Assembly (NCBI GenBank): GCA_041619555.1
Contig: JBFKDQ010000048.1
Location: forward strand, 1 to 29,243
Reading direction: 5' to 3'
Length of the DNA: 29,243 nucleotides
Source: Oceanococcus sp041619555
Lineage (GTDB): Bacteria; Pseudomonadota; Gammaproteobacteria; Nevskiales; Oceanococcaceae
Below the pieces are notes generated by a model. The model saw nothing but the letters and a program-made list of their open reading frames with translations, was not told the DNA's origin and did not search any database. Both the position numbers and the translations under genes were made by a program. Numbering within the stretch: position 1 is the stretch's first letter; the number at the start of each line of letters is the position of its first letter. Positions 8,087 to 15,015 of this stretch are shown piece after piece.

Positions 8087-8536
8087 CTATTCGATCAGCA
8101 GCAGCGGAATTTCCCGCTTCGTACCCTTTTGATATTCATCGTAGCTGGGCGCGAAAGCGATGATCTGCGGCCACAGCCTGGCGCGTTCTTCGGCGTCCGC
8201 AATCCTGAGCTTCACCGCCCGCTTCTTGCGATTGATCAGGGCGGTGGCCTCCGGGGTCTTGCGCAGATTGCGCACCCAGTAGGGCTCGTCGTCCGCACCG
8301 CCTTTGGAGCCGACCACGATCATGTGGCCGTCGAAGCTGTAGTACGGCAGCACCACGGAGCGGCGTAGACCGCTCTTGCGGCCGATGGTCTCGAGGATCA
8401 GGGCCGGGGCGCGTCGGGTCTTGTTGACGCCCTTGATGTTGGCGAAGGCGGCGATGAAAAAGGATTTGCCGGTCCAGCGCACGGACAGCACATCCAGTTT
8501 CAGGACCATCCGGGTGGCAAAAGGTAAACGCGCCAT
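8087..8536 (-). CDS. Ddn/DUF385-like nitroreductase/quinone reductase family protein
   Basis: The protein has 149 residues from ATG 8536, which has GGAG about 10 bases upstream; an earlier in-frame ATG at 8608 would add a low-complexity extension without family character. The core segment GRKSGLRRSVVLPYYSFDG (about 68-86), followed by MIVVGSKGG and EPYWVRNLRKTPEATALI, is typical of the DUF385/Ddn split-barrel family, also called F420(H2)-dependent quinone or nitro reductases. Mycobacterial Ddn uses the deazaflavin F420 to reduce nitroimidazoles and quinones. Whether this organism makes F420 is unknown, and proteobacterial members may use another flavin, so the cofactor is open. There is no signal peptide. 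It sits 95 bases upstream of the TonB receptor on the same strand and is divergent from the PQQ dehydrogenase. Confidence 0.8.
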   Translation of the reverse strand: MARLPFATRMVLKLDVLSVRWTGKSFFIAAFANIKGVNKTRRAPALILETIGRKSGLRRSVVLPYYSFDGHMIVVGSKGGADDEPYWVRNLRKTPEATALINRKKRAVKLRIADAEERARLWPQIIAFAPSYDEYQKGTKREIPLLLIE

Positions 8537-8626
8537 GTTCGAGTCTCCAGCAGCTGCTTGGGTCGCCCCGGGTGCGCTGCGGCCGCTCGGCCCCTGCGCG
8601 CCCGCCACGAGATCCGGGGTGCCTGT

Positions 8627-8680
8627 GTCACGGTGCGGGTCCGTGACGTGTTGTCATTTCCGCATCTTCAAGCGATGCGG
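8627..8680. repeat. Two tandem 7-7-7 inverted repeats upstream of PQQ dehydrogenase
   Basis: The first inverted repeat is GTCACGG (8627-8633) and CCGTGAC (8641-8647) with a 7-base gap. The second is CCGCATC (8660-8666) and GATGCGG (8674-8680), again with a 7-base gap. Both are perfect and 21 bases long, 12 bases apart, in the divergent region between the Ddn-like gene and the dehydrogenase gene. They could be binding sites of dimeric regulators or RNA hairpins in the 5' untranslated region. The arm sequences differ, so they are not two copies of one operator. Confidence 0.45.
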
Positions 8681-8784
8681 TCCTGGCACTCTAAGCCGGG
8701 GCCAGCACGCCTGCGTACCTGATTCGGATGAGGACGGCAGCGTGGCCGGGGAGGATTCTTGTGCCATTTGCAGGATGGACCGCC

Positions 8785-10899
8785 ATGAGCAAGAAGATTC
8801 TGGCCGCTATCGCGCTGCTCGCCTGCAGCGGTGCTCAGGCCGAGATCGACGGCCGCGCATTGGGCGCGACCGCAGATGGTCGTGACTGGGCGGCCTGGGG
8901 GCGGACTTTCGACGAGCAGCGCTACAGCCCGCTGGATGAAATCAACCGCGACACGGTGAATCGCCTGGGTCTGGCCTTCAGTTTCGAGTTCGACGAAATC
9001 TGGAATGTGTCCTCGCAGCCGCTGGCGGTGGATGGTGTGATCTATCTCGCGGTGGGCTACAGCGTGGTGCATGCGATCGACGCGGCCAGCGGCGAATTGC
9101 TGTGGAAATATGATCCCAAGATCGACCGCAAGAAAATGCGCTTGGCCTGGGGGAGTCGTGGTCTGGCGTTCTGGAAAGGCCGGGTCTATGTCGGCGTGCA
9201 GGATGGCAGGCTGATCGCGCTGGATGCGAAAACCGGCGTGCCGGCCTGGTCCGTGCTGACCACCGAGCCGGGTGACAACCGCTACATCACCGGCGCGCCG
9301 CGGGTCTTCAATGACAGCGTGATCATCGGTCACGGTGGCGCGGACTTCGGTCATGTGCGCGCCTATGTCACCGCCTATGACACCGACACTGGCGCGCAGC
9401 GTTGGCGCTGGCATGTGGTGCCCGGCAATCCGGCCGACGGTTTCGAGAATGCGGCGATGGAAATGGCCGCCAAGACCTGGGCCGGGGAATGGTGGAAATT
9501 CGGTGGCGGCGGCACGGTCTGGAACGCCATGACCTATGATCCGGAGTTCAACCGGGTCTACATCGGCACCGGCAATGGGTCGCCCTGGAATCACAAGCTG
9601 CGTTCCCCGGGGGGCGGAGACAACCTGTTCCTGTGCTCGGTGGTGGCGCTGGATGCCGACACCGGTGAATATGTCTGGCACTACCAGACCACCCCGGGGG
9701 AGAGCTGGGATTTCAATTCCACCATGGACATGGTCCTGGCCGATCTCGAGATCGACGGGGCGGAGCGCAAGGTGCTGATGCATGCGCCGAAGAACGGGTT
9801 TTTCTATGTGCTCGATCGGCAATCAGGCGAGCTGATTTCGGCCGAGAAACTGGGCAAGGTGACCTGGGCCGAGCGCGTGGACCTGGCCACCGGACGGCCG
9901 GTGGAGGTGCCCGGGGCGCGTTACGAGAACGGCGAGGCCCTGATCTGGCCCGGTCCCAACGGGGTGCACAACTGGCACCCGATGGCGTTCAGCCCGGACA
10001 CCGGTCTGGTTTACATTCCGACCCGCGAGATGGCTGGCTGGTACAACGATGAGGGCCGTGATCCGAAACGCTGGCAGATGACGGTCGAGGATCCGATGGG
10101 CCTGCGGGGCTATTTCGATGACGTGCCGAAGAATGCCGGGCACAGCGCGCTGGTGGCCTGGAACCCGCGGGTCCAGTCGCGGGCCTGGCAGGTGCGCACG
10201 CCGGGTCTGGCCAATGGCGGTGTCATCGTCACGCGTGGCGGTCTGGTGTTTCAGGGGCGGGCCGACGGGCGCTTCGTCGCCCTGGATGCGCAGACCGGGG
10301 CCGAGTTGTGGGAGACCCATATGGGCGTGGGCACCCAGTCACCGCCTATGAGTTTTAGCGTCGATGGCCGGCAACATGTGGCGGTGCTGGCCGGCTGGGG
10401 CGGCAGCCAGATGCTGATGGGCTCGATGTCCGCCCAGCATGGCTGGGTCGGACGCAAGTATCCCCGGCGGCTGCTGGTCTATGCCCTGGATGAGCAGGCG
10501 GTGCTGCCGGTTTCGCCGCCGCCCTCCTGGCCGCAGCCCATCGACGACCCGGATTTCGTGGTGGATCCGAAACTGGCGGAGCAGGGCAAAAAACTGTACG
10601 GCCGCACCTGCGTGATCTGTCACGGCACCGGCGTCGTCGCCGGAGGCTATGCGCCCGATCTGCGGGCCTCCGCGTTGCCGCTGTCCGAGCAGGCTTTCGC
10701 CGCCGTCGTGCGCGATGGCGCGCTGGTCTCGCGCGGCATGCCCGAGTATGCGGAATTCAGCGCCCAGGAACTGGCGGCGCTGCGACATTACATCCGCCAG
10801 CAGGCCCGCCATGAGGCCTCGGTGTGGGATCAGATCAAGGCCGTCGGTACCTACGTGCGGCTGCTGGTGAAGATGGAATTGGCCAAGCGCGGCTGGTAA
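8785..10899 (+). CDS. PQQ-dependent quinohemoprotein dehydrogenase with C-terminal cytochrome c
   Basis: The protein has 704 residues. ATG 8785 is preceded by AGGA and starts a signal peptide (about 1-19, ending SGAQA), so the enzyme works in the periplasm. Residues 20-570 form an eight-bladed quinoprotein propeller with W-motif repeats such as DGRLIALDAKTG (140-151) and DGRFVALDAQTG (494-505). WDF at 308-310 probably holds the catalytic Asp (D309), and N264 in GTGN is a likely metal ligand. A cytochrome c domain follows: CVICH at 609-613, with GMP (651-653) supplying the axial Met. This layout is that of soluble type II quinohemoprotein alcohol dehydrogenases, which oxidise alcohols and pass electrons to heme c. 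Oddities: the usual adjacent Cys-Cys pair is absent (residues 119-122 read RLAW), and the metal-binding Glu position reads Asp (D187 in GGADFG). The substrate is unknown. Confidence 0.9.
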   Translation: MSKKILAAIALLACSGAQAEIDGRALGATADGRDWAAWGRTFDEQRYSPLDEINRDTVNRLGLAFSFEFDEIWNVSSQPLAVDGVIYLAVGYSVVHAIDAASGELLWKYDPKIDRKKMRLAWGSRGLAFWKGRVYVGVQDGRLIALDAKTGVPAWSVLTTEPGDNRYITGAPRVFNDSVIIGHGGADFGHVRAYVTAYDTDTGAQRWRWHVVPGNPADGFENAAMEMAAKTWAGEWWKFGGGGTVWNAMTYDPEFNRVYIGTGNGSPWNHKLRSPGGGDNLFLCSVVALDADTGEYVWHYQTTPGESWDFNSTMDMVLADLEIDGAERKVLMHAPKNGFFYVLDRQSGELISAEKLGKVTWAERVDLATGRPVEVPGARYENGEALIWPGPNGVHNWHPMAFSPDTGLVYIPTREMAGWYNDEGRDPKRWQMTVEDPMGLRGYFDDVPKNAGHSALVAWNPRVQSRAWQVRTPGLANGGVIVTRGGLVFQGRADGRFVALDAQTGAELWETHMGVGTQSPPMSFSVDGRQHVAVLAGWGGSQMLMGSMSAQHGWVGRKYPRRLLVYALDEQAVLPVSPPPSWPQPIDDPDFVVDPKLAEQGKKLYGRTCVICHGTGVVAGGYAPDLRASALPLSEQAFAAVVRDGALVSRGMPEYAEFSAQELAALRHYIRQQARHEASVWDQIKAVGTYVRLLVKMELAKRGW

Positions 10900-10940
10900 A
10901 GGCACGCACTGGCATGGCATTGAATAAAGACGGGAGTGGC

Positions 10941-13001
10941 ATGAATACACGGGGAATCAAGGCGCGCAGCGCCTGGGCGCTGGCTGCGTGCGCCGCCGCC
11001 GTCTCGGCACAGGCGGATGGTCCGGCGGCGCCGGATGCGGTGAAGCTCGAGGACGTCGTGGTCACCACGACCCGCAGCGCCACGACCCTGCGGGAGGCGC
11101 CGCGCGCGGTGAGCCTGGTGGATGCCCAGGACGCGCTGGCCGGCACCCAGCAACTCGGCCTGGACGAGGCGCTGGTCGGGGTGCCGGGCCTGTACATGCA
11201 GAACCGCTACAACTTCGCCCAGGATCTGCGCATCGCCATGCGGGGCTTCGGCGCCCGCTCCAATTTCGGCATCCGTGGCATCAAGCTGATCGTCGATGGC
11301 ATTCCGGAAACCCTGCCGGATGGCCAGGCCGGGGTGGACAGCATTGACCTGGGCTCGGCGCAACGCATCGAGGTCTTGCGCGGGCCGGCCTCGGCGCTGT
11401 ACGGCAATGCGGCCGGTGGCGTGATCGCCGTGACCAGCGAACTGGGCAGCGCCACGCCATTGTTTGCAACGCGCATCGCCGGCGGTGCGCACGGCTATCG
11501 GCAGTGGCAGCTGAAATCTCTGGGCGCTGTTGAAGGTGCGGATTACCTGGTCAATGTTTCGCGGACACAGCTCGACGGTTACAGGGATCAGGCACGGGCG
11601 CGGGGCGCACTGCTGAATGCCAAACTGGGCACGCCGCTGGGCGAGGCGGGCCGCCTCATCGTCGCGCTCAATCTCACCGACCAGCCGCAGGCACAGGATC
11701 CTGGCGGCATCTCTGCGGCTCAGGCCACGGCACAGCCGACTTCGGCCCATGACCGGAATCTGCGTTTCGATGCCGGGGAGGAGCTGGCGCAGCAGCGGCT
11801 GGGGGCGTTGTATCGTCACCAGGGAGATCGGGGTGAGCTGAGCCTGCGCCTGCACACGGTGTGGCGCGATTTCTCCAATCGCCTGCCGTTCGAGGGCGGC
11901 GGGATGGTGGCGCTGCGGCGTTTCTTCATCGGCGGCGGCGCCCAGTATGATTTTGCCGGCCTACCCGCCGCGTTCGGGCTAAGCCTTGGACTGGACTACG
12001 ACCGGCAGGATGATGCACGACAGCGCTTTGACAACCTCGATGGCCAGCGCGGCGAGCGCGTGTTTGCGCAAGACGAGCAGGTCGACAGCCTCGGGGCTTA
12101 TCTGCAGGGGCGTTATGTCCTGGCGCCTGACTGGACCCTGCAGGCGGGGCTGCGCTACGACCGGTTGGCCTATGACGTGCGTGATGCGCATCTGGCGGAT
12201 GGTGACGATTCAGGGCGCCTGACATTCACTGCGCTCAGTCCCTCCCTGTCGCTGTCCTGGTCGCTGGCCAGTGGCCTGCTGTTTGCCAGTTACAGCCGCG
12301 CGTTCGAGACCCCGACCACCACTGAACTGGCCAACCCGGACGCAGGCGGCGGTTTCAATTCCTCGCTGGCGCCGCAGATTGCGGACAATTTCGAGATCGG
12401 CTATCGCGCCAAGCGTGGGCCCTGGAGCGGTGAGCTGGCCCTGTTCACGATCAGGCTGGACGAGGAACTGGTGCCGTATGAGCTGGAAGCCTCACCGGGG
12501 CGCACCTACTACGCCAATGCCGGACGCTCCGCGCGCCATGGTCTGGAGACGGCGCTGTCCTGGGCGCTGGCGCCGGGCCTGGCCATCCATGCGGCGTACA
12601 CCTGGTCGGATTTCCGCTTCCGGCGGTTTGTCGATGCCCGGGGCAGCGATTTCGCCGGCAGGCGCCAGCCGGGACTGCCGCAGCACTTTGCCTATTTCGC
12701 CCTGCGGTTTGATTCCACGCGGGGCCTGCATGCGGTGCTCGAGGCCAGTCATGCCGGCACCCTGTATGCCGACAATGCCAATGCAGTCGCGGTCGGTGCA
12801 TATACGGTGGCCAACCTGCGTGTGTCGCAGGATCTGCATGTCTTCGGTCAGGCCCTGTCGCCTTACCTCGGGATCAACAATCTGTTCGATGCGACCTATT
12901 TCGGCAATGTCCGGATCAATGCCTTTGGCGGGCGTTACTTCGAGCCGGCGCCGGGACGAAGCGTCCATGCGGGTCTGTCGCTGCGCTTTGGCGGGCCTTG
13001 A
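10941..13001 (+). CDS. pqqU: TonB-dependent receptor resembling PqqU (YncD), probable PQQ importer
   Basis: The protein has 686 residues from ATG 10941 (GGGAG just upstream), with a signal peptide ending VSAQA at about residue 25. A start at ATG 10914 would add nine residues. The TonB box is EDVVVTTTR (about 37-45). The plug reads GVPGLYMQNRYNFAQDL, MRGFGARS, FGIRGIKLIVDGIPETLPDG and VLRGPASALYGNAAGG. These match from memory the E. coli YncD/PqqU plug (GVPGLQVQNRQNYAQDL, RGFGSRS, YGIRGIRLYVDGIP). Further matches are GYRDQ followed by LLNAKLG, and the C-terminal GRYFEPAPGRS (YYEPSPGRN in YncD). PqqU is known to import PQQ across the outer membrane. The gene begins 41 bases after a PQQ dehydrogenase, which supports that role. 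The terminal residues are LRFGGP rather than an aromatic. Receptor family certain, PQQ specificity likely. Confidence 0.82.
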   Translation: MNTRGIKARSAWALAACAAAVSAQADGPAAPDAVKLEDVVVTTTRSATTLREAPRAVSLVDAQDALAGTQQLGLDEALVGVPGLYMQNRYNFAQDLRIAMRGFGARSNFGIRGIKLIVDGIPETLPDGQAGVDSIDLGSAQRIEVLRGPASALYGNAAGGVIAVTSELGSATPLFATRIAGGAHGYRQWQLKSLGAVEGADYLVNVSRTQLDGYRDQARARGALLNAKLGTPLGEAGRLIVALNLTDQPQAQDPGGISAAQATAQPTSAHDRNLRFDAGEELAQQRLGALYRHQGDRGELSLRLHTVWRDFSNRLPFEGGGMVALRRFFIGGGAQYDFAGLPAAFGLSLGLDYDRQDDARQRFDNLDGQRGERVFAQDEQVDSLGAYLQGRYVLAPDWTLQAGLRYDRLAYDVRDAHLADGDDSGRLTFTALSPSLSLSWSLASGLLFASYSRAFETPTTTELANPDAGGGFNSSLAPQIADNFEIGYRAKRGPWSGELALFTIRLDEELVPYELEASPGRTYYANAGRSARHGLETALSWALAPGLAIHAAYTWSDFRFRRFVDARGSDFAGRRQPGLPQHFAYFALRFDSTRGLHAVLEASHAGTLYADNANAVAVGAYTVANLRVSQDLHVFGQALSPYLGINNLFDATYFGNVRINAFGGRYFEPAPGRSVHAGLSLRFGGP

Positions 13002-13282
13002 GCGCCGCCATCGCCGCGGCACCGGCTGAACGGCTGACGGATCATCCATACGGCGCAGGCTCCGGCGTGCGGTTTCGGCGATGCTGCGCGGGTGGAAAAC
13101 GAACAACACCAAGGGTGGCTTGCATGGGCATGCGCCGTGTTTTCTTGTCGGTTCTGTTCTGGTCATCAGCATGAGTTTCTTTCATAGTGGCGATTTCGCC
13201 GAGCCGCGCACCTCCGAGCTGGATATGAGCCTCAACTGGTCGGCTAGCGCGAAGTCACCAGGCCTGATTTTCCGGAGATGAA

Positions 13283-14941
13283 ATGACGACAACGCGCAGG
13301 GAATTTCTGCAGGGCAGCGGCGCGCTGGCGGCCGGTCTGGCGGCGGGCTGCAGCGGCGCCCAGCGCTCTGACGCACCGGCAATGCGCGCCGCCGATCCGG
13401 CTGCCGCGGTATTCACCCACGCCCTGGCCAGCGGCGACCCGCTGCCCGACCGGGTGATCCTGTGGACGCGGGCGTTGCCGCCGGCCGGTCAGGACAGCCT
13501 GGCGTTGCGCTACCTGGTTGCCCGTGATGAGCAGATGCAGGACATCGTCGCCGAAGGCGTGGCGCTGGCCACCGCCGAGACCGACTACACGGTCAAGGTC
13601 GACCCGCTACTGCCCAGCGCCGACACCGTCTACTGGTATCGTTTCGAGGCGCCGGAGCTGAATCTGCTCTCCCCGCTGGGTCGGACCCGCACGGCGCCAC
13701 TGCAGGCCGAGAAGCTTCGCTTCGTCGCCACCACCTGCACCAATCCGGCGGCAGCCGCGCTGCCGACCCTGAGCCACATTGCGGCGCTCGACGATCTGCA
13801 TTTCGTCCTGCATCTGGGCGATTACATCTACGAGTTTGGCAGCAGTGCTTACGCGCCGGACCATGCCTGCGTAAGCCTGGCGGACTACCGCATGCGTTAT
13901 GCCTCCTGGCGGGCGCCGCAACCGCAGATTGAGGCGCATCGGTTGCATCCCTGGGTGGTGATCTACGATGACGGCGAACTTGCCAACGGCAACTGGACCG
14001 AAGGCGCCGAGGCCCATGATCCAGCAACCCAGGGCGACTGGCGCGAACGCCGCGCCGCCGCGGTGCGCGCTTTCGAGGAGTGGGTGCCGATCCGGGTCGA
14101 GGCCCGCTATGCCGATGGTCGTGCCAGGGTCTATCGCAAGCTGCCGCTGGGCAATCTGGCGGACCTGCTTCTGGTCGATATCCGCCTGGACGGACGCGAT
14201 GCATTTCTCAGTGATCATTACGTCACCTTCAACGTGCCGGAATACGATGATCCGGATCGTCACATCATGAGCACCGCGCAGATGGACTGGCTGACGACGG
14301 AACTGGGACAGAGCACCGCGGTGTGGAAGCTGATGGGGAATCAGGCGATGCTCGGTCACTGGGGCGGGCCCGGTGCGCCGCGCGATGTGCCGCCGCAGAT
14401 CCGCCAGGCGCTGGCGCTGCGTGAAGGTGGTAACGAACTCTACGTGAACGGCTGGAGCGGCTTCCCGGCCGAGCGGCGGCGTCTATACGCCGCGCTGGAG
14501 ACCGCCGGGGTGGACAATCTGCTGGTCTGTTCCGGTGACACCCATTTCTCGTTCGCCATGGATCTGCCGCCCGACCCCTTCAACCCTGCCGCCTATGATC
14601 CGGTGACCGGGCGGGGCAGCCTGGGCATCGAATTCGTCACCCCGAGTGTCAACTCGGAGGCGTTTCCGGAGGAGTTCGGCTACGCGCCACGCACCGCGAG
14701 CCTGCCGGTGGAGGCCGCCAGTCTGCTGGGCAATCCGCATCACAAGTACACCGAACTCGACAGCAAAGGCTATTGCCTCATCACCCTGACGGCGCAGCAG
14801 GCGCGCTGCGAGTACTGGTTCGTCGATGATGTCTATGACGAGTCCAGCGGGCAGACGCTGGCGGCGGTCTTCGAATCGGCGGCTGGCAGTCGCCGGGTGG
14901 AGCTGCGGATGATTGATCCCACCGCCGGATCCGGTCTGTAA
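13283..14941 (+). CDS. PhoD-like alkaline phosphatase/phosphodiesterase, Tat-exported
   Basis: The protein has 552 residues. ATG 13283 has GGAG just upstream and begins a twin-arginine signal (TTRREFLQG, residues 3-11, then a hydrophobic stretch to about 22). AAGC at 20-23 could be a weak lipobox. A PhoD N-terminal domain (about 43-140: FTHALASGDPLPDRVILWTR) precedes the metallophosphatase domain. Likely metal ligands are C152 in TTCTNP, D180 and Y183 in LGDYIYE, and the GDTHFS segment at 418-423. PhoD enzymes hydrolyse phosphomono- and diesters outside the cytoplasm using Ca and Fe. Oddity: the family motif W-D-D-H-E reads IYDDGE here (227-232), so the His is replaced by Gly, while the following NGNWTEGAEAH is normal. 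It stands alone, 281 bases after the PqqU-like gene. No clear Pho box was seen. Confidence 0.88.
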   Translation: MTTTRREFLQGSGALAAGLAAGCSGAQRSDAPAMRAADPAAAVFTHALASGDPLPDRVILWTRALPPAGQDSLALRYLVARDEQMQDIVAEGVALATAETDYTVKVDPLLPSADTVYWYRFEAPELNLLSPLGRTRTAPLQAEKLRFVATTCTNPAAAALPTLSHIAALDDLHFVLHLGDYIYEFGSSAYAPDHACVSLADYRMRYASWRAPQPQIEAHRLHPWVVIYDDGELANGNWTEGAEAHDPATQGDWRERRAAAVRAFEEWVPIRVEARYADGRARVYRKLPLGNLADLLLVDIRLDGRDAFLSDHYVTFNVPEYDDPDRHIMSTAQMDWLTTELGQSTAVWKLMGNQAMLGHWGGPGAPRDVPPQIRQALALREGGNELYVNGWSGFPAERRRLYAALETAGVDNLLVCSGDTHFSFAMDLPPDPFNPAAYDPVTGRGSLGIEFVTPSVNSEAFPEEFGYAPRTASLPVEAASLLGNPHHKYTELDSKGYCLITLTAQQARCEYWFVDDVYDESSGQTLAAVFESAAGSRRVELRMIDPTAGSGL

Positions 14942-14965
14942 TCCGGCCGCCTGCCTTGGGCCGGA
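14942..14965. terminator. Hairpin between convergent phoD-like and MBL-GAF genes
   Basis: TCCGGCC (14942-14948) and GGCCGGA (14959-14965) form a perfect 7-base stem with a 10-base loop. It overlaps the first bases after the phoD-like stop and lies in a 74-base convergent gap. No T-run follows on either strand, so it is at best a weak, bidirectional terminator. Confidence 0.3.
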
Positions 14966-15015
14966 AAGGTTCAGGTGCGGTCCTGGAGAAAGACGGGTGC
15001 CGTCCGGTCATGCTC

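Noticed and set aside
8684..8699. TGGCAC reminiscent of a sigma-54 promoter before the PQQ dehydrogenase
   Set aside because: The -12 element (TTGC at the right spacing) is missing; the bases there read GCCG.
8785..10899. Lanthanide-dependent type of PQQ dehydrogenase
   Set aside because: The diagnostic Asp two residues after the catalytic Asp is Asn (WDFN), so a lanthanide preference is not supported by this residue.
13081..13281. Possible 66-codon ORF upstream of the PhoD-like gene
   Set aside because: There is no good ribosome-binding site, no recognisable domain and no clean signal peptide. It ends just before the phoD-like start, so it could be a leader, but nothing supports that.
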